This document shows positions 46,736-55,696 of a stretch of 64,000 nt of DNA, in pieces. The notes below the pieces were generated by a model. The model was given only the letters and a program-made list of their open reading frames with translations, was not told where the DNA came from and searched no databases. The translations under genes were made by a program, and so were the position numbers. Each line of letters opens with the position of its first letter. Within the stretch, counting starts at the first letter, position 1. The DNA is from Mammaliicoccus vitulinus (lineage in GTDB: Bacteria > Bacillota > Bacilli > Staphylococcales > Staphylococcaceae): the NCBI RefSeq assembly GCF_029024305.1, contig NZ_CP118974.1, positions 930,001 through 994,000 of the forward strand, read 5' to 3'.

Positions 46736-47191
46736 ATGAATAATGAACAATACAAAGCCATTGTTTATAAAAAATTATGGTTCATAAATAAAAAAGAAAA
46801 AAATAGAGCTCATGAAAAGTTGAATAGCACTGATCAAGAACTTTTATATGAAAAATATGGTAAACCAAGCAAATTTGTTAATCATTTTGTAGAAAATGAA
46901 ATTATAGATAAGGCTGCTCCACCAAGTAGTTTATATAAAATCATAACTTTAGGTGGATTGTTGTTCGGTAATGTATTGATGGCAGGTATACTTATTACTG
47001 CTACGTTATTAATATTGGGGACGTTCACTTTATATTTCACTAAATCCATGAGCGAAGCATTGACTTTACAATTATTATATCTCGTTATCGGTTTAGTATT
47101 GTTGTTCATAGGATATAAAGGGATTAAGTGGATTAATGCTTATTTTACTAGGCGTTTACTTATAGCTAGAAGATTTAAAGATATTACGTAG
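46736..47191 (+). CDS. DUF1700-like membrane protein
   Basis: 151 residues. N-terminal helical region with YKKLWFINKKEKN and LYEKYGKPSKFVNHF resembles the HAAS/DUF1700 signalling domain, followed by two long membrane helices (about 70-95 and 103-126). Function unknown. Divergent from the AraC gene and 21 bp before the next. Confidence 0.5.
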   Translation: MNNEQYKAIVYKKLWFINKKEKNRAHEKLNSTDQELLYEKYGKPSKFVNHFVENEIIDKAAPPSSLYKIITLGGLLFGNVLMAGILITATLLILGTFTLYFTKSMSEALTLQLLYLVIGLVLLFIGYKGIKWINAYFTRRLLIARRFKDIT

Positions 47192-47212
47192 ATTAACTAG
47201 GGGGGTTCATAG

Positions 47213-48046
47213 ATGAGCTTGTTATATTTTGATGAATGGCGTGATACACGTGCAACAATAAGGTATATCGCACAAATTATGGGGAAATGTTGTTTAACTG
47301 TAAAACAACCTGAACTATTGTATAAACACGTGATGTTAACCGTTAATCAAGTTGGGTTATCTACAGGCGTATTAAAAAAAGACAATCATGAATTTGAAAT
47401 CACTTTAGATTTATTAGATCAGCTATTAGTAGTTAAAGTAGATGGTAAAGAAGAAACGATCATCGTTAAATCTGGACGAACAATAAAAGAATATTATGAT
47501 TTTGTGTTTGATACGTTATTGGATAATGATATTGAAATTAAAATTAATACGAAACCTTACCATATTCCTTACGAAAAAACATTGGATAAAGATGATAAAG
47601 AACGAACATTTAATCCTAAAACTGCTTACCATGCATTAAGGTTGATGCAACAAGCTCAATATGATCATTATCAATTTTTACATTCAAGAAATATTAAAGA
47701 TGTAAAAACAGGATTATTTTGGGATAAATTTGATGTAACATCTATATTTTATGTAGAAGGTAATCATGAATATACAGTTTCACTATGCTATTACTTTGGG
47801 GATAAATATAGAGAGTCTCCTTATTATGTTATTAAGATTAATCCATTTAAGCAAGATAAAATTAACTTAAAACAAGTAGAACCATCGTATGCAGAATACA
47901 ATGGTAAAGATGGTAGCTTTTTAATTTATGAAGAAGACTTAGAAAGTATTATAAGAAGAGACGAAATGTTGCTTACTTTCTTTAACAGCGCATATCAAGC
48001 ATTGTTATCAGGCGTGAGTAGTAAACTGTCACATCATGAAAAATAA
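47213..48046 (+). CDS. DUF5996-like protein
   Basis: 277 residues, soluble. N-terminal DTRATIRYIAQIMGKCCLTV, then GLSTGVL, and GLFWDKFDVTSIFY in the middle match the DUF5996 pattern (HFFWGSFD-type segment), though the alignment is from memory. Function unknown. GGGGG precedes the ATG. A diverged palindrome and family A element follow. Confidence 0.5.
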   Translation: MSLLYFDEWRDTRATIRYIAQIMGKCCLTVKQPELLYKHVMLTVNQVGLSTGVLKKDNHEFEITLDLLDQLLVVKVDGKEETIIVKSGRTIKEYYDFVFDTLLDNDIEIKINTKPYHIPYEKTLDKDDKERTFNPKTAYHALRLMQQAQYDHYQFLHSRNIKDVKTGLFWDKFDVTSIFYVEGNHEYTVSLCYYFGDKYRESPYYVIKINPFKQDKINLKQVEPSYAEYNGKDGSFLIYEEDLESIIRRDEMLLTFFNSAYQALLSGVSSKLSHHEK

Positions 48047-48055
48047 AAAAAATGA

Positions 48056-48078
48056 TTCCGGATATAAATGTCGTAAAC
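48056..48078 (+). repeat. Diverged GGGACATAAATGTCC palindrome
   Basis: TTCCGGATATAAATGTCGTA, with several changes from the common form but in its usual place next to a family A element. Confidence 0.55.
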
Positions 48079-48084
48079 TCTAAT

Positions 48085-48180
48085 GATTTTGTAAAGTGCG
48101 GACGCCCGGGGGAATAGTATGAGTGAGAGACTACAGGCTCGAGCCATACCCCCAGGCAAGCATGCACGAACAAAATCGTA
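48085..48180 (-). repeat. GC-rich palindromic element (family A), copy 6, inverted
   Basis: GATTTTGTAAAGTGC opens it here, then CGCCCGGGGG, the GGCTCGAGCC palindrome, CCCCCAGGC and GCATGCACGAACAAAATCG. Opposite orientation to copies 1-5. Confidence 0.88.
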
Positions 48181-48189
48181 GGTTTTATA

Positions 48190-48240
48190 AAAAACAACTC
48201 ATTTCTAGCTGAATAAATCAGTGAAATGAGTTGTTTTTTA
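48190..48240. terminator. Terminator before the comK-like gene
   Basis: AAACAACTCATTTC / GAAATGAGTTGTTT around an inner CTGA / TCAG hairpin. The inner part resembles the loop of the 31892 terminator. Confidence 0.8.
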
Positions 48241-48287
48241 TTTTGAGAAAGGGAATAATGTCCTAGGATTTTTCAGCGAATGAAGCA

Positions 48288-48743
48288 TCATGAGTTGAAT
48301 ATGTGATGCTTTTGATGTTGTAGCAGTCTTAATGATTCTCCCATTTTTCTGCTTATAGTATGGAAATCATGACAAATAACTTTTGAGGTATTATTGATAA
48401 ACAGAAGCCTCGTATAACATTTATACGCTTCAATATTTGTGATGTGTTTACTATTTATGAGCATATAATGAATATGATTTTTAGCACTCGTTGGAAATAG
48501 AACAAAGTCTTGAGTAGCATAAATCATGATAGGAATAAGCTTAGAAATTCTGAGAACGTATTTTGCGTATTGTTCTCTAGTCTTCATGCTAGCACCTTCA
48601 ATTTTTAAAGCATCATTTATAAGTAGATGAATTGAAAGGTTCGTATTGAGGATTGATTGATCTAAATATTCGATTTGGAATTTATATTGAGGATCTTCTG
48701 ATTGTTTAATGATTGTCATATTCGGATTGATTTTGGATATCAT
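48288..48743 (-). CDS. ComK-like competence regulator
   Basis: About 151 residues. Matches the ComK plan: a core GASMKTREQYAKYVLRISKL, PIMIYATQDFVLFPTSAKN (the hydrophobic FPT segment), then HYMLINSKHI and VICHDFHTISRKMGESLRLL. Shorter than S. aureus ComK1/ComK2 and diverged at the N terminus. ComK activates DNA-uptake genes. Start 48743 with GGGGTGG upstream; an earlier ATG lies at 48764. Follows the sigma-like gene in the same direction. Confidence 0.65.
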   Translation of the reverse strand: MISKINPNMTIIKQSEDPQYKFQIEYLDQSILNTNLSIHLLINDALKIEGASMKTREQYAKYVLRISKLIPIMIYATQDFVLFPTSAKNHIHYMLINSKHITNIEAYKCYTRLLFINNTSKVICHDFHTISRKMGESLRLLQHQKHHIFNS

Positions 48744-48816
48744 ATAGCCACCCCTAAATATCATTATACTAAATGAACAAAATAGGTGATTGTAAAAAGA
48801 AGTTATATCGTTGTAA

Positions 48817-49293
48817 CTAAAATAAATAATGTGACTTTAATTTGTTTCTAGCATTTTTTCTATAATATTTAATAGTAGATTCACTTTTATCCATATATAT
48901 TGCAATTTCTTGCGTAGAAAAACCTTGTAACGTTAAATTAAACCACGTGAGTTCCTCAGGTGATAAAAATTCAAGCATACTATACAATTCACAATGATAA
49001 TGTTCGACATAACTTTGATCGAGCATAATATTGTCCGAAGTAGGAATGAAGCGGTCCATTTCTTTGCTGTATTTTCTAATACAATCAATTAAGTAAAACT
49101 TTAGTTTAGTATAAATATATTTATCCATCGCATTTGTTTTTAACTCATCAAAAGTTTGTAATAACTCCCATAGTTTTATAAGCATGAGTTGAAAATAATC
49201 ATCATAAGCATATTTTATATTGTAACGATGCAATAAATAATGTATCATCTTTTCATATTTCATATAGTAGTGATTAAAATTATTGTTTTCCAT
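48817..49293 (-). CDS. Sigma-70-like protein (SigH-like)
   Basis: About 158 residues. Region 2-like YDDYFQLMLIKLWELLQTFD and YIYTKLKFYLIDCIRKYSK, and region 4-like FSTQEIAIYMDKSESTIKYY with basic KNARNKL. Similar in size and layout to the diverged staphylococcal SigH, which drives competence genes; not assigned as SigH itself. Start 49293 follows AAAGGACA. Same direction as and 73 bp before the comK-like gene. Confidence 0.55.
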   Translation of the reverse strand: MENNNFNHYYMKYEKMIHYLLHRYNIKYAYDDYFQLMLIKLWELLQTFDELKTNAMDKYIYTKLKFYLIDCIRKYSKEMDRFIPTSDNIMLDQSYVEHYHCELYSMLEFLSPEELTWFNLTLQGFSTQEIAIYMDKSESTIKYYRKNARNKLKSHYLF

Positions 49294-49580
49294 GTTGTCC
49301 TTTGAGGTGAGCATGCACACAATTATTTCCGGATAGAAGTATTGTAAGTGATAATAAAAAAGCTTTAAAATTTGTGATTAATGATAAAATCGAAGTAAAA
49401 TAACAATAGTTGTAATAAATACAACCAATATTATAAAAAAGTGCATTTAAAGTTACGAATATCAAGAAAATAAGTGCTGAAAATATAGATTTAAATGATT
49501 TACAATTCTTATATAAACGTGTATATTTGGGTATATATGGACATATGTTTTATTGGGGCAAAGATTAGGAGGCTCATCAT

Positions 49581-49802
49581 ATGGATTACGAACATCTAAA
49601 TTTGGAACATTTTTTTGCAAGAAACAATGAATTAAATAAAATTAGAGATAATGCAGATTTTGTTATGATTAATAATGTAAACAGATTTATGAATTATAGA
49701 AATGGCGAAGAAGAAGGAACGATAAACCTTAGTCATTATAACTATAAAAATAGATCAGCAGCAATGTCATTTATATTTATGGATTACACACCGTATAAAT
49801 AA
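49581..49802 (+). CDS. Small protein, 73 residues, unknown
   Basis: Strongly coding-like, with AGGAGG 9 bp upstream and its own terminator. Rich in asparagine and tyrosine; MINNVNRFMNYRNGEEEG is its centre. No family or membrane segment seen. Divergent from the sigma-like gene with a 287 bp AT-rich gap in which I find nothing clear. Confidence 0.6.
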   Translation: MDYEHLNLEHFFARNNELNKIRDNADFVMINNVNRFMNYRNGEEEGTINLSHYNYKNRSAAMSFIFMDYTPYK

Positions 49803-49836
49803 GCAAACATACTTTTAAAGCATGTTTGCTTTTTTT
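49801..49836 (+). terminator. Terminator after the 73-residue gene
   Basis: AAGCAAACAT / ATGTTTGCTT with T7. Confidence 0.85.
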
Positions 49837-49988
49837 GTTGAAATATAATAGTAATTAAAACGTAACATATTTATTTTTGAATAATAAGTAGTAATCCTAT
49901 AGAATATAGAGAGTGAACTTTTTGCGATTATAAAAACAAGTTAATAGATTATAATTGGTCGTTGGTTTACAAATTTTGAGGTGAAACG

Positions 49989-50927
49989 ATGAAAAATGCC
50001 AGGCTAGAAACAATTAAGAATATAGTTGTATTATTATTAGTTTTATCAATTATTGTTGGCCTGTTTTATTATTTGATTTCAGATCATTTGAAGTTTTATG
50101 AAGTAGATAAACAAGAAGATAATGTCGAAGTACCATTAACTTTAAGTAAAGCAGTAAATAAACAATATAAAAATGATACTAGAATGCAAGTAGCAACAGA
50201 GTCAGGCAATTGGAAAAACGCTTCGAGAAGTGAAATTCATGAAGTGATGGATGTAGAAAAAATCTTGAACGATGAAAAGCAAGTCTATCAATTCTTGAAT
50301 CTATCAGAATATCAAGGTATTGAAGAAAAAAGAATACATCATATGCTAAGAAAACAAGAAGTACTTGAGCAATATACAACAGAATTTTTAAAAGCAGCGA
50401 AGAAAGAGCATGTGAACGAAGTGTATTTAATTTCTCACGCTATTTTAGAAACTGGTAATAACAACAGTGAGTTAGCGAACGGAGTATTACTTACGGATAA
50501 AGGTAAAGTAACGAAGTCCAAAGAGAAATCTGATGGTAAAAAGTACTATAATTTTTATGGTGTAGGTGCATTGGATAATGATCCAATTGGAACTGGTGCT
50601 AGATATGCTAAAAAACGTGGCTGGGATTCGCCACAGAAAGCCATTTCTGGTGGTGCTAAATTTATACACGATCATTATCTATCTAATCCAGAACAAAATA
50701 CACTATATAGTATGAGATGGAATCCAGAGAAACCAGGCGTCCATCAATATGCTACAGATATTAAGTGGGCTCAAAGTAACGCGCGTATCATTGCAGACTT
50801 CTATAACGAGCTGAAGACAGAAGGGAAGTACTATATCGTTTATAAATATAAAGATACAGACAAGAACCTTTCGGTAAAAGCTTTAGATGCAAAGCTTGAT
50901 AAAATAGAAAAACAAAAACAAAAATAA
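49989..50927 (+). CDS. sagB: Endo-beta-N-acetylglucosaminidase SagB-like
   Basis: 312 residues. One N-terminal membrane helix (about 11-31, VVLLLVLSIIVGLFYYLI) leaves a GH73 domain outside. Catalytic glutamate lies in ISHAILETGNNNSELANG, with YYNFYGVGALDNDPIGTGA and YLSNPEQNTLYSMRWNPE following, all typical of staphylococcal membrane glucosaminidases. SagB in S. aureus shortens nascent glycan strands with SpdC. GAGGTGA precedes the ATG. Confidence 0.82.
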   Translation: MKNARLETIKNIVVLLLVLSIIVGLFYYLISDHLKFYEVDKQEDNVEVPLTLSKAVNKQYKNDTRMQVATESGNWKNASRSEIHEVMDVEKILNDEKQVYQFLNLSEYQGIEEKRIHHMLRKQEVLEQYTTEFLKAAKKEHVNEVYLISHAILETGNNNSELANGVLLTDKGKVTKSKEKSDGKKYYNFYGVGALDNDPIGTGARYAKKRGWDSPQKAISGGAKFIHDHYLSNPEQNTLYSMRWNPEKPGVHQYATDIKWAQSNARIIADFYNELKTEGKYYIVYKYKDTDKNLSVKALDAKLDKIEKQKQK

Positions 50928-50935
50928 AGACCAAG

Positions 50936-50983
50936 TAAAAAGAGCGTAAATTCTTAAAAAGATAAGAATTTACGCTCTTTTAT
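50936..50983. terminator. Family D hairpin, copy 3 (sagB/lipoprotein terminator)
   Basis: AAAAAGAGCGTAAATTCTTA / TAAGAATTTACGCTCTTTT between convergent genes. Confidence 0.85.
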
Positions 50984-50994
50984 ATTGTTTAAAA

Positions 50995-51813
50995 TTATGA
51001 AGCTTTGTCTGAACTGCTACCTGATGAAGGTGAGTTTGAAGAACCGCCTTGTAAGTCTTCAATTTTCTTAGCATCTTTCGCTTCGTCTGGAATTTTAATT
51101 TCATCGATATCATTTAGTTTGTCATAAGTGACATTTGTTTTCATATTCGCTGTTTCATCATCTTTAGTTAATTTTGCATTAAGCTTATATGAATCAATTT
51201 CACTATCTTTATTTACTTTTAATATTGCTTTACCTGAGACTTTATCAACTTCAGATTCAAATTGTTTAAGTTGGTCTTTGTTTCCTGAAGCATTCGCTAA
51301 TTTAGTGAAATCTTCTTTGTTTTTGATGTTGTATGTAAGTTCATATCCATCATCAACTTTTTTAGCTTTAGCGTCTTTAAATGCACTTAAAGTTTTAGCG
51401 TATTTTTCATAATTTAACTGATCTAATGAGCTATCTATGTTCATGTTTTCAATTTGTGATGAAAGGTCTACCCATTGATCATCAACTTTTGCTAACATTT
51501 TTTTACCTTGAACATAAATCGTCATTTTTTGACCTGCTTGATCCATATTTAATTTTGCTGTGTTTTTTTCATCGACATCCATGCCAACTTTAACAGCTTG
51601 ACCTTCTTGATCTTTAGCAGAAACTTTAATGTTGTTATCAGTATGATAACTTTTTACATCTTTAGCATTGCTTTGTAAGTCTTTTACAACTTGACTAGAA
51701 CTCTTTGTTTCTTCTTTCTTCTCAGATTTATTATCTGAATCAGATCCATTTCCACAAGCTGCTAATATTAATGATGAAGATAAAAATAAACTACCTAATA
51801 TTCTAAATTTCAT
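50995..51813 (-). CDS. DUF6612-type lipoprotein
   Basis: 272 residues. Signal peptide ending SLILAAC (Cys about 20), then serine- and glutamate-rich linker and a LolA-like beta-rich domain (VKVGMDVDEKNTAKLNM, MTIYVQGKKMLAKVDD). C terminus is Ser/Gly/Pro-rich. Surface lipoprotein of unknown role. AAAGGAGG precedes the ATG. Confidence 0.7.
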   Translation of the reverse strand: MKFRILGSLFLSSSLILAACGNGSDSDNKSEKKEETKSSSQVVKDLQSNAKDVKSYHTDNNIKVSAKDQEGQAVKVGMDVDEKNTAKLNMDQAGQKMTIYVQGKKMLAKVDDQWVDLSSQIENMNIDSSLDQLNYEKYAKTLSAFKDAKAKKVDDGYELTYNIKNKEDFTKLANASGNKDQLKQFESEVDKVSGKAILKVNKDSEIDSYKLNAKLTKDDETANMKTNVTYDKLNDIDEIKIPDEAKDAKKIEDLQGGSSNSPSSGSSSDKAS

Positions 51814-51856
51814 TTTACTTCCTCCTTTTATTTAAACAATGTTAACATTAAGCATT

Positions 51857-51898
51857 TATTAATAGCAAAGTTTTGTATAATGACCTTTGCTATTAATA
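51857..51898 (-). terminator. Hairpin downstream of opuC operon
   Basis: TTATTAATAGCAAAG / CTTTGCTATTAATAA, strong stem but only a weak T tract, so termination or RNA 3' end protection. Confidence 0.6.
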
Positions 51899-51902
51899 AA
51901 AG

Positions 51903-51977
51903 TTATTTAATTTTTTTCTTAGGTGAAAGTAATAAAATAGCAATTATTGCTACAATAACTTTAAATAAAAATTTCAT
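51903..51977 (-). CDS. 24-residue membrane micropeptide after opuCD
   Basis: Frame MKFLFKVIVAIIAILLLSPK ends KKIK: one hydrophobic helix with a basic tail. Ribosome site GGAGTGA is made by the opuCD stop region, 5 bp before the ATG, so it would be translated from the operon RNA. Too short to identify; may be real or chance. Confidence 0.45.
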   Translation of the reverse strand: MKFLFKVIVAIIAILLLSPKKKIK

Positions 51978-51982
51978 TTTAA

Positions 51983-52672
51983 TCACTCCGAAAGTGTTTG
52001 AGGTTGTGGTCCTTTTTGTTTTCTCTTAGTTGGATCAAGCTTTTTCTCTATATATCCTAATAGTAAATCACTTAATACTGCTAATAAAGCAGTAGGTATT
52101 GCACCTGCTAAAATAAGTGATGTACCGTCCGTAGCATTTGTACCTCTAATGATAATATCACCAAGTGTTGATGATCCTATAAATGAACCAATTGCTGTAA
52201 CACCAATTGCAATAACAAATGCAATTCTTATGCCACCAATCATGACTGATAATGAAAGGGGGAGTTCGACCATTGTCAAAATTTGTTTAGACGTCATACC
52301 CATTCCTTTACCGGCATCTTTTATACTTGCATCTACATTATTAATACCTGTATAAGTATTTTTAATGATTGGAAGCAATGCGTATAAAAATACTGTCATA
52401 ACAACAGTGTTAGCGCCAAGACCCATTACGAGCATTAAAATTGCGAGAAGTGCAAGGGCTGGTACGGTTTGAATGATGTTCGCTATAGAAATAACAAAAC
52501 CTGACAACTTGGAATATCTAGCAATAAAAATTCCAATAGGTATACCTATTATAACCGCAAATAGTACACCATAAACTGAAATGAGTAAATGATTTAGAAA
52601 CAGTTGAAATATATATCCGCCATTTGTTGAATAATAACTTACTAATTGTGACCATACATTACCATCAACCAT
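51983..52672 (-). CDS. opuCD: Osmoprotectant ABC permease OpuCD
   Basis: 229 residues, about six membrane helices, with the EAA-type loop DASIKDAGKGMGMTSKQILT. Second permease of the glycine betaine/carnitine/choline importer. Its ATG shares one base with the opuCC stop (TAATG). Confidence 0.88.
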   Translation of the reverse strand: MVDGNVWSQLVSYYSTNGGYIFQLFLNHLLISVYGVLFAVIIGIPIGIFIARYSKLSGFVISIANIIQTVPALALLAILMLVMGLGANTVVMTVFLYALLPIIKNTYTGINNVDASIKDAGKGMGMTSKQILTMVELPLSLSVMIGGIRIAFVIAIGVTAIGSFIGSSTLGDIIIRGTNATDGTSLILAGAIPTALLAVLSDLLLGYIEKKLDPTKRKQKGPQPQTLSE

Positions 52673-53625
52673 TATGACTCACCATCCTTTTCATCATCAA
52701 AATAATTGTTCTTCTCTAAAAATTCTTCCGCAACTACAGCAGGTTCTTTAAGGTTATTGTCTGCTTCATAGTTTAATTTTTGCATTTGTTCAGTCGAAAT
52801 TTTTCCTTTTAATTTGTTCATAGCACGATCTACATATGGTTTTTCTTTAATTAAAGATTTTGAAACTAATGGACTTGCGTCATAAGGTGGGAAGAATTTT
52901 AAATCATCTTCTAGTACAACTAAATCATAACTTGCAATTCTACCATCTGTTGTATAACCTAACACGACGTCCATTTTACCTGTGTTGAGTGCATCATATA
53001 CTAAACCTATTTGCATCGGTCTTGTACGTTTAAAGTCAAAGCCATATTTTTCTTTAAACGCTGGATATCCGTCACCTGGACGTTTCATCCAAGATGAATC
53101 GACGCCTGCTTCTAACTTATTCGCAACTTTTTTCATATCTGAAACTTTTTTAAGATTGTACTTTTTTGCAGTTTCTTTAGTAACTATCATGGCATAAGTG
53201 TTTTCGAAGCCGTATGATCCATACCATTTTTGATCATAATCTTTATCAAAAGCATTTCTAACTACATTTAATGCTTTTTCACGATCAGTTATAGGATCTT
53301 TACCTAATGCGCCCGTTAAATCTGTTCCAGTATATCTAGCACTTGAAATGTTAACGTCGCCACTGTTCTGTGCATTAAATGTCACTGTTGATGAACCTAA
53401 ATTATTTATAAGTTGAATATTTTTTTCAGTAACATTATCTTTTTTTGCTTCATGTTCAATCATCAGTTTATCTATATGTCCTACTATTTGTGATTCACTC
53501 GTATTTTGCATGCCAATCTTTATTGAATTTTTATCACCTGAAGCTCCAAGGAAAGGTAAGGAACATCCAGATAAAATGACTGATAAAGCCATGATTGGCA
53601 ATAACAATTTAAAATATCTTTTCAT
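52672..53625 (-). CDS. opuCC: Osmoprotectant-binding lipoprotein OpuCC
   Basis: 317 residues. Lipobox VILSGC (Cys about 21), then a type F substrate-binding fold (IKIGMQNTSESQIVGHIDKL; VLGYTTDGRIASYDLVVLED). Captures quaternary ammonium osmolytes outside the membrane. 15 bp after opuCB. Confidence 0.88.
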   Translation of the reverse strand: MKRYFKLLLPIMALSVILSGCSLPFLGASGDKNSIKIGMQNTSESQIVGHIDKLMIEHEAKKDNVTEKNIQLINNLGSSTVTFNAQNSGDVNISSARYTGTDLTGALGKDPITDREKALNVVRNAFDKDYDQKWYGSYGFENTYAMIVTKETAKKYNLKKVSDMKKVANKLEAGVDSSWMKRPGDGYPAFKEKYGFDFKRTRPMQIGLVYDALNTGKMDVVLGYTTDGRIASYDLVVLEDDLKFFPPYDASPLVSKSLIKEKPYVDRAMNKLKGKISTEQMQKLNYEADNNLKEPAVVAEEFLEKNNYFDDEKDGES

Positions 53626-53640
53626 GTTTCTACTTCCTCC

Positions 53641-54276
53641 TTATCTTGAAACCTTTAATCCTTTAGGTGTTACCCAATATTCTATTTTAGATAGTACAAA
53701 GTCCATAATAAGTGCAATTAATGTAACGCTTATAGCACCACCAATGATTAGATCAGGTTGGTATAAATTTAAACCATTAAAAATAAAGTCACCTAAACCA
53801 CCGGCGCCGATGAAACTCGCTAATGTTGCCCAGCTAATTGCATAAACACTCGATAAGCGAACACCACTCATAATAACTGATATAGCTAATGGTAATTCAA
53901 TCATGTACATCTCTTGAAACTTAGTCATACCCATACTTAATCCTGCTGCTTTTACATTTTCATCTACATTATTTATGCCTATAAAAGTGTTGTTTAAAAT
54001 AGGTAATAATATATAAATGAATAGTGCGAGTATTGCAGGTAGTTTACCTACACCTAAGAAAGGTATCATTAAAGCTAATACTGCTAATGAAGGGACTGTT
54101 TGTAGAACACTAGCTATAGATAATACCACTTTGGCAAGCGTTTTAGTTCTCGTTAACAATATGCCTAAAGGTATCGCTACAAGAATAGCTAATAGTAAAG
54201 CGAATAATGAAATATAGAAGTGTTCTAGTGTTTTTTGTATAAGTTCATTCCCATTAACTTGTAAAAATTCAATCAC
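53641..54276 (-). CDS. opuCB: Osmoprotectant ABC permease OpuCB
   Basis: 211 residues with five or six helices and the EAA-type loop [20 protein letters not shown], pairing with OpuCD. TAAGGAGTG precedes the ATG. Confidence 0.88.
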   Translation of the reverse strand: MIEFLQVNGNELIQKTLEHFYISLFALLLAILVAIPLGILLTRTKTLAKVVLSIASVLQTVPSLAVLALMIPFLGVGKLPAILALFIYILLPILNNTFIGINNVDENVKAAGLSMGMTKFQEMYMIELPLAISVIMSGVRLSSVYAISWATLASFIGAGGLGDFIFNGLNLYQPDLIIGGAISVTLIALIMDFVLSKIEYWVTPKGLKVSR

Positions 54277-54289
54277 TAATATTCACTCC

Positions 54290-55438
54290 TTATTGTATTT
54301 CATTCTTTTGTGCTTCTTCTTCTGATAATCCCCAAATTGAATCGTAAACGATATCTACTAAACTAGATCTTGTAATAACGCCTTTTATGTAATAATGATT
54401 GTCCACGACAGGAATTAACCTAACATTTCGTTTTAGTATTGTACGTACAGAATCTTGAAGCATCGTACCAGTTTTTACAGTGTATATATCACGATGCATA
54501 ATATCTATGATGTCAGAACCTTTACGATAACCTTCATTTAAATCTTCAACATCAAGATAACCAACCAGTTTACCTTTATCGTTTGTAACAAATAGCGTAT
54601 CGACACGTCTATCTCTCATAACTGTTACAGCTTCATCGATTGTTTTCTCAGAAGTAATTGTGATAGGACTCTTCATAGCATCGTCAACAACTCTTAAGTT
54701 AGGTCTGTCTTGGATTAATCTGTTTTGTCCAATAAATTCACGAACAAAATCGTTTGCAGGGTTTTTTAAAATATTATTAGGTGTATCAAATTGAATGATT
54801 TCACCTTCAGACATAATGCAAATCCTGTCAGCTAATTTAATCGCTTCATCCATATCATGTGTTACAAATATAATCGTTTTGCCTAATTTTTGTTGCAATG
54901 TTTTAACAAGGTCTTGCAACGTGTCTCTTGTAATAGGGTCTAAAGCCCCAAATGGTTCATCCATTAAAATGATATCTTGGTCAGCAGCCAAAGCTCTTAC
55001 AACACCAATACGTTGTTGTTGACCCCCAGATAATTGAGTAGGATATAAATCTAAATAAGACTCAGGCAAGTCAACGAGTTTAATAAGTTCTTTTGCTTTT
55101 TTCTCTTTATCTTCCTTACGCCATTTAAGTAGTTTCGGAACTAAAACGATATTTTCACGAATGGTCATATGAGGCATTAATCCGATTTGTTGGATAACAT
55201 AACCTATATTTCTTCTTAAATTCACTGAGTTCATTTTACTTAAATCTTTTCCGTTTAACGTGATAGTACCACTCGTAGGTTCTATCATACGGTTGATCAT
55301 TCTTAATGCAGTAGTTTTCCCGCTACCACTAGTGCCGATAAATGCTATAAATTCCCCAGTTTCAACTTCCATGTTGATACTGTTTACAGCTTTTTTACCG
55401 CCACGATAAACTTTAGTCAAATCTTGTATAGATAACAT
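54290..55438 (-). CDS. opuCA: Osmoprotectant ABC ATPase OpuCA
   Basis: 382 residues. Walker A GTSGSGKTTALRMINR, signature LSGGQQQRIGVVRALA, Walker B DIILMDEPFGALDP, then two C-terminal CBS domains (about 255-365) that sense ionic strength. First gene of opuCA-CB-CC-CD. AAAAAGGAG precedes the ATG. Confidence 0.92.
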   Translation of the reverse strand: MLSIQDLTKVYRGGKKAVNSINMEVETGEFIAFIGTSGSGKTTALRMINRMIEPTSGTITLNGKDLSKMNSVNLRRNIGYVIQQIGLMPHMTIRENIVLVPKLLKWRKEDKEKKAKELIKLVDLPESYLDLYPTQLSGGQQQRIGVVRALAADQDIILMDEPFGALDPITRDTLQDLVKTLQQKLGKTIIFVTHDMDEAIKLADRICIMSEGEIIQFDTPNNILKNPANDFVREFIGQNRLIQDRPNLRVVDDAMKSPITITSEKTIDEAVTVMRDRRVDTLFVTNDKGKLVGYLDVEDLNEGYRKGSDIIDIMHRDIYTVKTGTMLQDSVRTILKRNVRLIPVVDNHYYIKGVITRSSLVDIVYDSIWGLSEEEAQKNEIQ

Positions 55439-55696
55439 AACACTTCTCCTTTTTCAAAAATTCAAAATATTAACGCTTACAATTATAACATATTTGTTGC
55501 ATAATTATAAAAGCTACTCCCAACACGATCATTATGTTTATCGTTATTTGAAAAAAGGAATATTTACGTAAATGCGCGATTATGCGAATCAAAATTATGA
55601 TAAATTTATATAAAGAGAGATTTTTGTTTGTGAGTTCATTTTTTGTATATGCTTAATTTTGCATATCATACGTTTTAAATTATGGAGGCGATTAAT

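Noticed and set aside
49280..49465. Minus-strand 61-codon frame upstream of the sigma-like gene
   Set aside because: No ribosome site, phenylalanine/leucine-rich composition as expected from AT-rich DNA, and overlap with the sigma-like gene start.
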